This document shows, in pieces, positions 36,611 to 47,830 of a DNA stretch of 64,000 bases (within the stretch, counting starts at the first letter, position 1; every line of letters starts with the position of its first letter). The translations under genes were made by a program, and so were the position numbers. Below the pieces are notes generated by a model that saw only the letters and a program-made list of their open reading frames with translations, was not told where the DNA came from and did not search any database. Where the stretch lies: assembly GCA_944548615.1 (NCBI GenBank), contig OX155973.1:19857734-19921733 (forward strand), read 5' to 3'. Origin of the DNA: Micropterix aruncella (lineage: Eukaryota > Arthropoda > Insecta > Lepidoptera > Micropterigidae).

Positions 36611-37754
36611 TTCAGCATAACTTTACTATTATACTATATAATATGATATGATATTAAACAAAATGTACTATATTGTAATATAATGCAAAAGAATAATAAT
36701 ATAATATATTTAGATCGTTATATTTATATATTTGTGTATGTATGTATATGTATGGGTGTATGTGTATATGTATCTATATGAGTACCGACGTCAGTTAGGC
36801 TTCTCCACCTAAGTCAAAAAATAAGTCGTATGCCCAGATACAGGCTATATTTGGCCTAGTTGGGTATGCGCTGAGCATGGTCATGTGAATGTGGGCCGTT
36901 GATTCTTCGCACCATTACTTGGTATGACCTTTTTTATGTGTTTTATAATTATGTTTGATACAAATAAATAAATAAATTAATTAATAAAGTATGATTATAT
37001 CGCAAGCCCGCTTAAAAACTGATAGAACCATATTTTTATTAAATATAAGCACCTTTTTTTATTAAATATAACACCCCTTACATAAAAACAATGTTTATAA
37101 ATATAACAAAATTTACAATCAATGGTTATAAAATATGTCGATGCGATAACACATTAAAAAAACTCACCAAACCAACAAAGCTGATGCTAAAAGGCTTACC
37201 TGAAACAAAAGAAAGGTCCATATTAATTTATGTTAAATGTTTCCCGATTTTTTTTTGAGTAAAATATAAAGTCGAGAAAAATTGAGAATCAGAGAGAAAA
37301 CGGAACTTATGTGCGTAGGGTCAGGTTGTTGGAATATATCCAGGGGAAAGTAGGGGGGGGGGGCGGGTAGTCGGGATTTAACCCTCTAAATCCGGCGTAT
37401 GTTTCATTGTACCTACGGGCAATTTCAAGTTTGGATCGCGTTATTTTAACGAATGTCCTCCCACCCCCGAAAGTGAAGTCTGGATACGTGCCTGATGACA
37501 GGATGTACATATATGGCGCAGATTTGTCTTCATATCGAAGAGGTTGCCAGTTCTGGAATGGACATATAGTCTCTATTTCGAAGTATCCCAAGTTTATAGG
37601 ATGTTTCACGGTTTGCAACATCGCGTGCGCCATGTTTCGTGCCTATTTCCGTCGCCGTCAGCGCAGAAATTGGGTCGCTGCGGTCGCACCGCGACCAGCC
37701 ACGGAATTTACTTGGATCTACGGAGGGAAAAACCACCAACGGTTCAGTGCGAAC
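36611..37754. other. unassigned, with a LINE-like 3' tail at 36784-36980
   Basis: 36784-36980 ('gcttctccacctaagtc', 'ggtatgcgctgagcatgg', AAATAAATAAATAAAT) looks like a retrotransposon 3' end. 37307-37754 is open on both strands with no recognised protein. Confidence 0.4.
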
Positions 37755-38466
37755 GGTTTCGTGCAGCTTGGGCCACAAGATCCACTTTGTTCTTGGATCG
37801 GCTCAACTCACGATTCAGCTCCTATTCAGAAGCCACCTCGCGTGGAAGGCTACCCCGGGTAAGAATTCCGCGTCTCAGGCCTCAAACCTGGTGGACCGGT
37901 TTCTCCGGGGGATTGCAACCCGGCGCTACTGGATGGTTTGCGCACCGTTCGGCGAAGCCAATCAGTTGTGTATTCTGACTAACTGCTGAAGGAGTCTGGA
38001 GACTATTGAAATATACTGTCTCCTAAACAGCGGGGGTGGATGTTGACCTGTTGTCATGCCACTCTTGAAATGACCTTGGGCCACTCGATCCCGTGTGTTT
38101 TACGGATAAAGAACGCCCAGGTCCGCGATAAATTTTAATTGAATTACCGCTGTAATACAACAGGTAGAGACCGCGTAAGCGACTTCGGAACCGTAACCAG
38201 TCGGGAGGAGGGAGGTAATCTGAAGGTTAATTCCAGACGGAGATATCATGCCACAACTGGTAGTTAGGGGGCGAGGCTGCCTGCTGGGTACCTTTCCTGG
38301 TGCCTCGCCGTAAGGCGTCGGTCTCTAACGGGCTGCTGGCGAGCTAGACAGCACATAGATTGTCTTGTCTCTAGGTCTTCTACGCTCATCCGACGGCTGA
38401 AAGAATGATTACATATCGTTATACCAGCCTGGGGTGACGGGTTCGCCCGTTGTAGTCGACACCGCC
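37755..38466 (+). repeat. Rep-A, full length, 'gtgcagcttgg' subtype
   Basis: 5' 'ggtttcgtgcagcttgg' and 'ggatcggctcaactcacg'; middle 'ctcctaaacagcgggggtgg'; 3' 'gcctcgccgtaaggcgtcgg' and hairpin GACGGGTTCGCCCGT; ends 'cgacaccgccctacg'. Confidence 0.87.
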
Positions 38467-38485
38467 CTACGGCACCCCTAAACTA

Positions 38486-38822
38486 GCAGCTAACGGTTGC
38501 GTGCAGCTTGGGTCATATAACCTGCTCGTTACCTTGGGTCGGCTCATCTCCGATCCGGTCGCCTACTTGAAGAGGGTCGAACCTATAACGGACTCTGTTA
38601 CCCCCTGTCGCGGCTCTGTCGTGGGATCGGATCCTCTGGGGGAACACCTCAGGCGCTGCTGGACGCTTCGCGAATCGCGCGGCGTCAGCCGATCGACTGT
38701 GCACCCCGCCAAATAACCGAGAGGGGTGAGGGGGGGGGGGTCTGGAAATGGTCTTATACTTTTGCTAAGACGCGGGGCTTGTTTATTGCCCAGCTACTCT
38801 CGAAACGGTTGGTCGATATGGT
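38486..38822 (+). repeat. Rep-A, 5' half in series with previous copy
   Basis: Restarts at 'gcagctaacggttgcgtgc' only about 20 bp after the preceding copy ends, and stops mid-element at 'ctctcgaaacggttgg'. Either tandem arrangement or insertion next to an existing copy. Confidence 0.82.
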
Positions 38823-38923
38823 ACTTTGAGGGACTTAAAAACCAACTTTATTTTTATACTCTTTTCTTTATGGCGATGCATAGACCTTATTAACCCTAAC
38901 AATAGTTATTGACCTTTGTGCTA

Positions 38924-39230
38924 TTTTCCTAAACTTTATACTTCGGGCAGAAAAAAATATTTTCTGTTATTTATATGGGACGGGTTAAAAAACTGAATGA
39001 TTGCTTTGTTCTAATAGATCCCGCTCCGAAACCTTTTTTTTCCTAATCCTTACATTCTCTACTATCTGTTTATCTGAATATTGAACGTGCCCACAAAAAT
39101 GCCACCTTGCAAGATGAATAGATCGAAAAAATGATTTTAAAAAAACATATTTTTACACGGAATGCCAAATTTTACACGGAATAGTAGCTAAAACTTTTTT
39201 TTTCCGTCGAAAGTATAAAGTTTAGGAAAA
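38924..39230. repeat. hairpin-forming element, about 300 bp
   Basis: Terminal inverted arms: TTTTCCTAAACTTTATACTT at 38924 and its complement ending at about 39230, with a mismatch block (cgggcag versus tcgacgg) followed by matching A runs. Interior non-coding. MITE-like; no clear target duplication seen. Confidence 0.65.
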
Positions 39231-39325
39231 AAACGGAATTAGATGTAATTGATTGATGAATGACGTGACTCCCTAGTATAAAACAACAAAATTAGGCATT
39301 TTTGGTAAATATTACAAAAAAATAT

Positions 39326-39410
39326 TTGCATATTTCCTGCGGTTTACGATCCCCTCCCTGCCCGCGACGCGAAGCTTGTCAAGCATGCTTGATCGTCTAG
39401 AGAGACCCTA
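39326..39410 (-). repeat. Rep-I, copy 2
   Basis: Reverse complement of 22376-22456: 'atatttgcatatttcctgc', 'ggtttacgatcccc', 'caagcatgcttgatcgtc', 'tagagaga'. Confidence 0.75.
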
Positions 39411-40256
39411 ACAGATGCTCCAGGGTAGTAGAGATGGTATACGATGGTGAAAGTTTTTGAAAAAAAATCCCATGCCTATCTCTGAGTACCTATCTATGAA
39501 TATATTTCCGCGTAGCACATTATTTGCCTACAGAGAACTGGATACGTGGTATTTAAATAGGTTAGAAATCACACGTGTAAAGGTTTTAGAAAAGGTGCTA
39601 ATAATATCACCTAATCTCACAAATAAGTATACATATAAATGTATACTAATTTATGAGTATACGTATACAAATAAATAATAGGTATACATGTAACTATACG
39701 TATACATATAAAAAGCATAAATAAGTATACATATAAATGCATACTTATTTATTTACTTAAATATAACATACTACTTCTAATCATTACATACTATGTATGA
39801 ACAAACAAATTATATATTTATTTATTTATTTAAGAATGAATTACTATAAAACATTGATTTGCTTACAAAAATAACAGGAACCGAATGGCAAAACCTTAAC
39901 CTTTTGCTTATTTGATTCTGTCACCTGGGACTAGCCCGTTCTAGGGTGGACAGGACTCTAATATTACAATCAAGTTTGCTTGATTGCTTACATATTATGT
40001 ACAAGTTTTAGTAAAAAGCAAATAACACTAAATTGCCCTAAAATGTGGTCTTAAAAAAATATAATAAGAAAAATGCAATTCCATTATATAATCGGCAATA
40101 ATATAAAATTCGATTAAATAATATAAATAAAGTTATATGTGAGAAAAAATACGTATGAACACACAATTGATACTTAAACTACATGCATATACATTAAGCC
40201 TACCTTACTATAGGCAAGACCTAGTTAGAATGGCTTAGTAATTAAAATAAACGTGA
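39411..40256. other. unassigned AT-rich DNA
   Basis: Repeated 'gtatacatataaatg' words (39620-39750). 'cacctgggactagcccgttc' (about 39920) is a repeat-like word without a partner here. Confidence 0.45.
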
Positions 40257-40487
40257 AATCGAAGACTATCGCGGTTGATTGACATTATAAATAAGGTTAA
40301 GATGAATTTACCTCGTAAAATTTGTAGCACCCGACGTTTCGGAGATGTTGCAACCGCCGTTGTCCAGGGTGGACTGATCAACGTCAGTCAGCCTAACCTG
40401 GACACAGCGGTTGCAACATCGCCGAAGCGTCGGGTGCTACAAACTTTACGCGGTAAAATCATCATTATCTTATTTATTAAAGAATAG
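40257..40487. repeat. Rep-B foldback element, compact complete copy
   Basis: Left arm from 'gacattataaataagg' through 'gtagcacccgacgtttcgg' and 'gttgcaaccgccgttg' (40283-40372). The right arm is its complement: 'cagcggttgcaacatcgcc', 'cgtcgggtgctacaaac', 'cttatttatt' (40390-40480). The loop is short. A non-autonomous foldback/MITE family with five members here. Confidence 0.85.
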
Positions 40488-41139
40488 ATGTAACTTTTAA
40501 AGATTTAATAAAGAAATTTAAATTTGAATAGAATATTCCTAATATTTATTGCGCTGCTATAAGATAGGTTATGTTCTTAAATAAAATAAGTTAAATATTG
40601 CGTTTATTAGGCAAAAGGTTAGCCTGAAGTGTTTTAGTTATTACTACGCCTGGATTTTTTCGTCGTTTAAAAATATAAAATATGCAAAATGGCCTGTTTA
40701 AAATTTTCCGTCTTTGACTGCATGCACTGCGCGCTTGAGCGTGCGAAACGACGTATATTGATATATTCAATGGCTGCATAAAAATATAACGGCGGAAGTG
40801 GTAAACGTCAAACAGCTGTCAGTTGGTGGTTAAAGGAAAATCACGGGTGAGTGAAAAACTGCTAATATTAAAATAAAACTGGAGACAGACTCTAAGTTCA
40901 CTTTCCCGTAGCTTCCGTGTGTACTTTATCTATTAAAATTCTCTGCCACGTTTACGATACACTGCTCTGTTGCCAGTCATCCACACCACCCACGACCAGG
41001 TCTTTTCACATGTATCCACTACAGATCGAGTAGTATGTAATAAAAGAGTAGTAGGTAGTAAAACAGTCAAATAGCAAATTATATATCCGAAATTGCAGTT
41101 ACACGTGAAGATGTTTTTTTAATAAATTTGGAGAGCAAA

Positions 41140-41406
41140 TAATCAAAGTGGTATATGAAATATTGGCAGGTTACATTGATTGTTCTGATCTTCTTGGAAT
41201 GGTATCTTTCCGTGTACCATCGCGACTCACTCGCCAAACGGATTGATTCTACCTTCCGCAGGTTAGTACTAATTATGCACAAAACTGTTTCATTCAGGGT
41301 ATGTAAAATTTGTATTACGCAGCTCGGCGATATTGACATATTCAATACGTCATCATTCGCTCTTAAGAAAGCAATTATTAATGACGGTATTGATTTATCA
41401 TTGTAA
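41140..41406 (+). pseudogene. non-LTR RT C-terminal fragment
   Basis: Two frames. The first reads DCSDLLGMVSFRVPSRLTRQ then a TGA and 'FYLPQVSTNYAQNCF'. After a frameshift at about 41300 it reads GDIDIFNTSSFALKKAI and stops at 41406. 'DLL..V.F.VP.R..R' and 'DIDIF..S...FK' are the C-terminal landmarks of jockey-like RTs. Confidence 0.72.
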
Positions 41407-41712
41407 TCGCAATATATAATACATTATAAATAATATTTGTTCAATAATATCTTTAAATAATATGTATCACTATATTATGGAACGTGTGTTTACATACAAT
41501 TTCATTTATTTATTATGACTTCTTTCTTCCGAGTTCCCACCCCTCCCTATGTGTGTTAATTCTTCAAAAAAATTATATTGTTGTGTTTAAATTATGAATG
41601 TTTTAAGTGGAAACATGTAATTAGCCTTATTTTTTTAACTTAATAATTTTGTAACAAATTTATTGTAACGGCTGTATGTTTCCTTAATAATAATAAAATA
41701 AAAATAAAAATA
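41407..41712 (+). repeat. LINE 3' UTR with AATAAAA tail
   Basis: Follows the RT stop and ends in 'aataataataaaataaaaat'. Fits a LINE 3' end. Confidence 0.55.
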
Positions 41713-42441
41713 ATGTAGTCAACATTAAATAGGTACTAAAGTATGCAATTTCAATAATCAATATACAACGAATATCTTTATTTATTTATTTATGTATCTG
41801 TATTTCACACACATTTATAATACTAGATTAATAAAATTCAAATCTACTTTGCTGGAGGGATGCCCGTACTAAGGTAGACTTTTATGTATTCTTTTTTCCT
41901 TTTTTTTTTAGTTGGTAAGTGTCACATAATGTAGCATTGCTTTATGTGGTAGCTCTATATTTACACAAATTTTACATATACTTAGCATAATTTAGTAACA
42001 TAATATACATACTAATATTAAATAATCATATATACACATACACATATATACATATACATCTACACATATACATACACATATATACATATATACATTTATA
42101 CATATAATCTATACATATATATAAAAGCAGTAATTTTATGTAGTTAGGTATTCTTATACAGCACTATAATTAACTAATTTTTCCGTTTCGTTCCTTCCTA
42201 GCTCAATCAACCATTCCGTCATAATTTTTCTTCCTCGTATGGTATCTAACTTCACTTTTAATTCCGAATTATTCTATTGTGTAGTCGGACATCTAGAAAA
42301 GAAAAATGTCTTTGGGCGAATTTATTTTTCTTAAGGGGGACATAATGTTGCATGGCTGTAACTGCGCGTTCTGATAGTGTGAGATTTAATCATATGCCGC
42401 TCTGTGTGGGTGTAATAAAATATTGTTGATACTATCACATA
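41713..42441. other. unassigned; tatacata-rich
   Basis: An irregular TACACATA/TACATATA tract at 42000-42122. No coding sense. Confidence 0.5.
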
Positions 42442-42444
42442 TAA

Positions 42445-44038
42445 CACTGGTCGACATTTTTTTTTTAAAGTGCTGTCCCTAAAGCATAGCTAATTTTTTT
42501 ATATGTATTTACTATCCTTAAACACAAAATGAAACAAAAAAAAAATTTTACAGGTCAGGTTTTTTTATTATTTAACAAAGTGTTTTTACATAATTCTGTC
42601 ATAATATTACGGGTACTTACTTGACAAAATTTCAAATTTAATTCAATTTAATTTGTTTTGCTCCTGATTTGCGCTTGTGAGTATCTTGAGAGTCTCTCTG
42701 CAGGGTCCAGCAATAGTCAGCCAGCATAGATGGGCTCCACTTTCCTTGGTATCGCTTCTCCATAGCCGCAATGTCCTGGTGAAATCGTTCGCCGTGCTCG
42801 TCACTGACATCTCCCATATTTTCGGGAAAAAAATTTAATTGAGAGTGAAGAAAGTGTATTTTTAGTGACATGTTACATCCCATATTTTTATAGGCTATGA
42901 GCATTTCAGATACAATGCTGATATAGTCTTCACTTTTATGATTTCCAAGAAAGTTCTAGACAACATTCTTGAAGGCCGACCAAGCGGCTAGCTCATCTGG
43001 TCTCAACACTGTTTTAAAATTCAGATCAGTCAAGATCTCCCTTATTTGTGGTCCCACGAATATTCCTTCTTTAATTTTTGCGTCGCTGATCTTAGGAAAC
43101 TTTTGCTTTAAGTAAGTCATGCCATTTCCATGCTTAGACAAGCCTTTTACCAAATTTTTCATCAAACCCAATTTAATGTGTAAGGGTGGAAGTAAGATAT
43201 CTTTAGATTTTACTAAGGGAACATGGTGAACATTCTTCGTGCCAGGTATAAGGTGCTCTCTAGTAGACCAGTCCTTCTTGGTATAATGGTTTTTCCTGTC
43301 TCTGCTGTCCCACTCGCACAGAAAACAACAATACTTTGTGTATCCCGTTTGCATTCCTAGTAGGAGCCCTATTACTTTTATTAGATCACCACATATTTTC
43401 CATTCGTATTTTACGTATTTTATCTTTGTTAACAGCAGCTTCATGTTGTCATAGTTCTCTTTCATGTTTGCAGCATGACCAAGGGGAATGGACGGTTGAG
43501 TATTTCCGTTGTGAATTAAAACAGCTTTCAAACTTACTTTTGATGAGTCTACGAAAAGTCGCCAATCTGCTGCGTTATGTTGCAAGCCAAGAGCTGCGAA
43601 CAGACCTTCAATGTCTTGACAGTAACATAAAGTGTCTTCCATGACATAATAAAGAACCAAGAGACGATGCCGGTTTCTAAAGTGCGTGATTTTTGTACCT
43701 TTTTCGAGAAGATTCCAGTGCTACAAGCGCGAACCCAACATTTCTGATTGCAGTTTTGATAAATTCAGGTCACGTACCAGATCATTTAGGTCATTTTGGT
43801 TCAACAAGTGAGGCTTCGCAGAAGTAGACACCTCCACAGAGAACTCAGAATCCGACTTTTCAGTATCAATGATAACACACGAAAAAATATGTATTTATAT
43901 ATATTTTAGTAAAACTCCATAAATTCCATAAAAACCTGACGTAATAGAAAAAACTAATTACATATCTGAAATCAGCGTGAAATTTCCTATAAGATTTAAT
44001 TACTTTTGTTAAAGGGACAAAAAATGTGTTGACCAGTG
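42445..44038. mobile_element. DNA transposon, CACTGG termini, TAA duplication
   Basis: Left end CACTGGTCGACATTTTTTTT; right end, reversed, CACTGGTCAACACATTTTTT. Flanked by TAA at 42442-42444 and 44039-44041. Length 1594 bp with one minus-strand transposase. CACTR-type ends with a 3-bp duplication fit the CMC (CACTA/Mirage/Chapaev) group, but that is inference. Confidence 0.82.
42638..43885 (-). pseudogene. transposase of the CACTGG element, two stops
   Basis: Minus frame from about 43885. Starts near residues ESDSEFSVEVSTSAKPHLLN, then DLNDLVRDLNLSK, LGSRL, a TAG where Gln is expected (near 43722), HWNLLEKGTKITHFRNRH, 'DTLCYCQDIEGLFAAL', 'WRLFVDSSKVSLKAVLIHNG', 'WKICGDLIKV', 'CCFLCEWDSRDRKNHY', 'LLPPLHIKLGLMKNLVKGL', 'KEGIFVGPQI', a TAG at 42956-42958, NFLGNHK, 'SDEHGERFHQDIAAMEKRYQ', and the end at 42638. 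Candidate catalytic triad: D of FVDSSK, D of CGDL, E of HGERFHQ, with a CxxC-H zinc knuckle between, as in several DDE transposases. I know this as a widespread uncharacterised protein in arthropod genomes. Only two stops and no frameshift: young. Confidence 0.85.
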
Positions 44039-44121
44039 TAATTGACGTATGTCTAGTACTCGGAATTCTTTAAATAAATGGTCGCTGGAGAACCTAACAG
44101 GCTTTTTATTGATTACCCTAA

Positions 44122-44300
44122 TTATTGACTTTTAGCCTTAATCGAGGGATCTACAGCTGATAGTGACGCGCCACCCCATGCGAGGATCCCATATGATAGT
44201 ATACTATTGACTAAAGCGTAATAGATGGTTTTGATTAAGGGTTTTAAGATTACACTCTTCAGTACCTTAAATATGTGAATAAATTGGCTCCTTAGTACCT
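44122..44300 (-). pseudogene. RT thumb fragment
   Basis: Minus frame KPLIKTIYYALVNSILSYGI followed by LAWGGA, the typical 'Y.al..S.l.YGi..WG' LINE block. A 19-bp direct repeat 'ttagtaccttaaatatgtg' precedes it. Short and ended by a stop. Confidence 0.65.
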
Positions 44301-44335
44301 TAAATATGTGGATATCGCTATTATATATTGTATTA

Positions 44336-44545
44336 TTTATATATTTTATGTACATTGATTTGTATTGTTGTATTATTGCTATTATAATGTATTATTAAAT
44401 CATAATTAAGTACATATAATAGTTTTAAAAACAAAATGTTTGTTGCGTTAATTAAGTTACCTATAATATCAAAATGTACACTGCTTATTTTAGTTATTTA
44501 CTTTGACCCGCCTAGATATAGGACAGTAAGTAGCTAAGCGTAGGT
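44336..44545 (+). repeat. Rep-H, copy 2
   Basis: 'taattaagtacatata' and 'gacccgcctagatatagg' in the same order as 8800-8985. Confidence 0.6.
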
Positions 44546-44769
44546 ATGCTGAGAAGCAGGCGACGCAGGACGGCATAACATAGATTTTGTAAGGCAGGGC
44601 AATTGAGGCAGGCATAGGCCACGAGCGTATGCTGCGACGCAGCTAAATGACAGTTACATTCATGCGCGTTCTAGCTAGTACAAAGAATATACAGCTTTCG
44701 AGTGGACGAGTAAACTGACTTAGTCAGAGTCTGATTATAAAATTAACGAGTTGTTGATACTTTACAGTT

Positions 44770-44973
44770 TGTCAAAGCGTAAAAAACTATTTGGAAAAGG
44801 GATTATCTGAAAAAAACCGCTCCAATAATGGAGAATTTGTACTCTCGAGAGAGTTACCTGACAAACAATTCAAGAACTACTTTCGGTTTGACAAAACTCA
44901 ATTATTTGATTATGATCATAATATTATACGTGATGAAATTCACAAGGAAGGATGCAAACTTCGCCAACAATAA
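44770..44973 (+). pseudogene. possible Harbinger-like transposase N-terminal scrap
   Basis: Frame ...GEFVLSRELPDKQFKNYFRF followed by DKTQLFD has the 'eL..d...F..yfRm....F' shape of PIF/Harbinger transposase N-termini. Only about 60 codons and no catalytic residues, so tentative. Confidence 0.35.
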
Positions 44974-45120
44974 CTCTTTAAATGTCTTTCTTGAATAATA
45001 TGGTTGACTTGTATCATACAACTTGTTGTACAACTAACTATTTCAATTAATATTTGATGACTTTTTTGTTTGTATTAAATACTTTATTCGTATTTTTCTG
45101 TACATTTGGCCACATCGTTA

Positions 45121-45897
45121 TCTATACTAACATTATAAAGAGGTAAAGTTTGTGAGGTTGTAGGGAGTAATCTCTGGATCTACTGAACCGATTTTGAAAA
45201 TTCTTTTACCAATAGAAAGCCACGTTAGTCGCGAGTATCATAGGCTATATATTAATCCGAAAAATGAAAAGACTTTTTCGTGGTAGTCGGATTTGCAAAA
45301 ACGGTCGAATGAAAATGTCGAATGATAACGTTAATATTTAAGTCACAAAAAGTAGTATTTTATATTAAAAAAATAATTGAAATCGTTAGGTCATGTTTAT
45401 TGGTCATATTATCAACAATTATGAATTCTTATCAAAATAAGTAAATTTATCGTCTCAAGTATTAAAACAAAAGACTTTTCCCTTTAACTGCGTATAATTT
45501 TATTTTTACTGCATAAATAGTTAAAGAGATAATACGACATAGGTATGGAACCGCGACCGTATCTCGGGTTGGGTAACTCTCCGCGACCGTAACTCCTGAA
45601 AGACAAAATATTTTGGTACCAAATAATAACATTACATCTTATATAGTATACAGAGAAGTTTTGAACAATTAAAATAAACATAATTTATTCAATCATAATC
45701 ATTTCGTTCACTCATTTGAAACCCGGTAATATAGCCAAATTGGCATTCAAATACATACATACATATACAGTAAAAATATAACCCTCCTTTTGGCAGTGAG
45801 AAAAAATAATAGCACTCAGTACTAACCGAACCACACTCATAATTTCATCACAAGTAAAAATGTTTATCGCCCAACGAAACGGGCACGGGTCAGCTAG
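45121..45897 (+). mobile_element. Helitron, non-autonomous, both ends intact
   Basis: 5' end TCTATACTAACATTATAAAG preceded by A at 45120. 3' end CTAG (45894-45897) followed by T. Hairpin GCCC (45869-45872)/GGGC (45881-45884) with an 8-nt loop lies nine bases before CTAG. No target duplication, as expected for rolling-circle elements that insert between A and T. 777 bp, no Rep/helicase. Contains a doubled 'cgcgaccgta' word near 45545-45590. The 5' end matches a Helitron type I know from Lepidoptera. Confidence 0.88.
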
Positions 45898-46387
45898 TTG
45901 AAATATAAATTCATATTGTATCACGACAAAAAATGCGAGATTAAAAAAATCGGGTTTAAAAAATCTCTAAAGAGATATTTACTCAACTCGTGAATACCCC
46001 CTTTCCTCCCGCCTCCTTTGTCCATATATTCCTTTCCTCCCTTCGATATCTAGTTTAGATACGTTACAAATTACTGTTTTATATTCTATAATGACTTACT
46101 TTAGTGTATTCATTTATTGTATACAGTGCTTCATTAATTATGACTAATTATCTCAATACAGTGTTTTGCTGGCCGATTAATTGTTTCCTACATTATTTTC
46201 TTACAAGGTAAATCAAAAGTTGCATTGCATTAAATTAAATTTAATTACAATCGAACAATTGCAAGGATAGGAAAGGAGAGGGATGGGATATATGTAGGAT
46301 AGGATATAGGTATTCAAATTATACTCTTTGCTATTCTCATTTTCGCTCTGAGTGTTTTGAAACAATTTGTATGTGTATATTATATAC

Positions 46388-46702
46388 TCACTTCCTAGAC
46401 GGTGTGCTAAGGACAGCCTCGCTAAATTTAGGTTGGTTCAAGTAAAAAATGTCGATATCTTCGAATGGACTATTATATGTGGTCATCAAGCGGTGCATAA
46501 CAGAGTTTTGGGCGTAACTAGTGCTCACACGAGGGATTTCGAACGTACGAGGAGAGCGAACCCTTCGTGGCGGAACCAACAATTACAGTTTCTTTACCAA
46601 ATGAGGGCTATCAATTTTGTTATGTATTCTTTTATGCAATAATGTCATATCAGCCGCTGTGCGGCGGTCTTCCAGTGAACACATACTAAAATAGTTCAGC
46701 CT
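46388..46702 (-). pseudogene. non-LTR RT C-terminal fragment
   Basis: Minus frame YESRLNYFSMCSLEDRRTA, then 'LLHKRIHNKIDSPHLV', a frameshift near 46583, 'VPPRRVRSPRTFEIP' and 'EDIDIFYLNQPKF'. These are jockey-like C-terminal blocks ('SLE.RR', 'ID.P.L', 'VP.R..R', 'DIF'). Confidence 0.75.
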
Positions 46703-46714
46703 GCTCTCGTAAGT

Positions 46715-46890
46715 TCCAAATCCCAAGTGCTCACGATAGTCCTGACTCCTTTTATACATCAATTTGCCCACATAAACCTTTAGTCCCAATAATCCTGGCG
46801 GTATGGCCGGAAGATATTGCCACTTGGCAATAGGCCCACCACATTGTACTCTTATGTGTGTGCAATAAAGATTTTCAAACAAACAATAAT
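46715..46890 (+). repeat. LINE 3' end, family G copy 1
   Basis: 'cccacataaacctttagtcc', 'ggaagatattgccacttgg', 'gtgtgtgcaataaag' and a CAAA-rich tail. Same order at 58545-58725. Opposite in orientation to the adjacent RT fragment. Confidence 0.75.
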
Positions 46891-47015
46891 AGTACCAAAA
46901 AAGTGCTCATCTGGTTTTCTTTGGCGGTTCTTTATACTGGAGCTCAGAGAATCCGTTGGAAAAAATAAATATAACATATACTGAAGTACTAGTATTTTGT
47001 TTGACGTTCAACGTA

Positions 47016-47262
47016 CGAGGCAGTGTTATAAATAGGATTTAAAAAATACCGTGTGAAGTTTGTAGCAGCCGACGTTTTGGCGATGTTGCAACCGCCGTTA
47101 TCTAGGGTAGACTGAAGAGCTGTCAATCCGTAGTTCCGCGTGTAGACCGCATACCGCTGCCGCCGCTGCATAAATTATAACGGTGGTGGGGAGGCGGGTG
47201 CTACAAGCTTCACGCGGTAAATTCAGTTTTCTCTTATATATAATGTCAAACAACCATATTGC
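47016..47262. repeat. Rep-B foldback element
   Basis: Left 'ttataaataggattt', 'tgaagtttgtagcagccg', 'gatgttgcaaccgccg'; right 'ggcgggtgctacaagcttc', 'acgcggtaaattc', 'ttatatataatgtc'. Longer loop than 40257-40487. Confidence 0.8.
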
Positions 47263-47493
47263 GAAGCATTGATGAGTTTTATTGTTAGGGAACTCTATTA
47301 TGATGAGTAAGTAAAAATCACTTGAGATTGTTAAATTCATACAATAAATTCGCTGTTACAATTCGCATAAAAGAAGTTATAACTTTTATATTGAAAAGAT
47401 CGGTAAAATCGTTTATATTTTAAAATAAGTATATAAACTTGCTGTCAACATTCGTATACAATATATTGTAAATTAAAGCACCTGTGAGTAACC

Positions 47494-47678
47494 CCCCCCC
47501 CCCACCTATCTGGATCTGTTTAATCAATTTCATGAAAGTCGTCCAATTTACTGTTAAATATACAGATGACGAATACGAACTGCTCCGACGCGTAGGTCAC
47601 TGCCATGCCTTGTTGGGTAAGAGTGAAAGTCGTTCTTTTGAAGGCGAAGAGATCCTTACTCTTGAAGAAAAAGAGTAA
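47494..47678 (+). CDS. small hypothetical open frame
   Basis: Possible frame starting MKVVQFTVKYTDDEYELLRR (ATG about 47532) and ending EEILTLEEKE. Composition is protein-like and acidic at the end, but I know no family and see no splice or promoter context. It may be an exon or transposon scrap, or chance. Confidence 0.25.
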
Positions 47679-47818
47679 TGATCCAATTGCATAACAAGTT
47701 TACACGGAACTACCCAGAAGGTTATTATCTGTTCGACACGACTCACTAACTTGTTCAATAAAATACTTGATTAATAAAATAAACATTTTTTTAAATAAAA
47801 ATAGTCTAGACCTAACTA

Positions 47819-47830
47819 GACTTCTGCCTA
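47819..47830 (+). repeat. candidate target duplication, left, of Rep-A
   Basis: GACTTCTGCCTA against GGCTTCGGCCTA at 48509-48520; 10 of 12 identical. Confidence 0.6.

Noticed and set aside
37407..37989. Overlapping plus-strand frames of 116-151 codons
   Set aside because: They cross from unassigned DNA into Rep-A and are open in several frames; base composition explains them.
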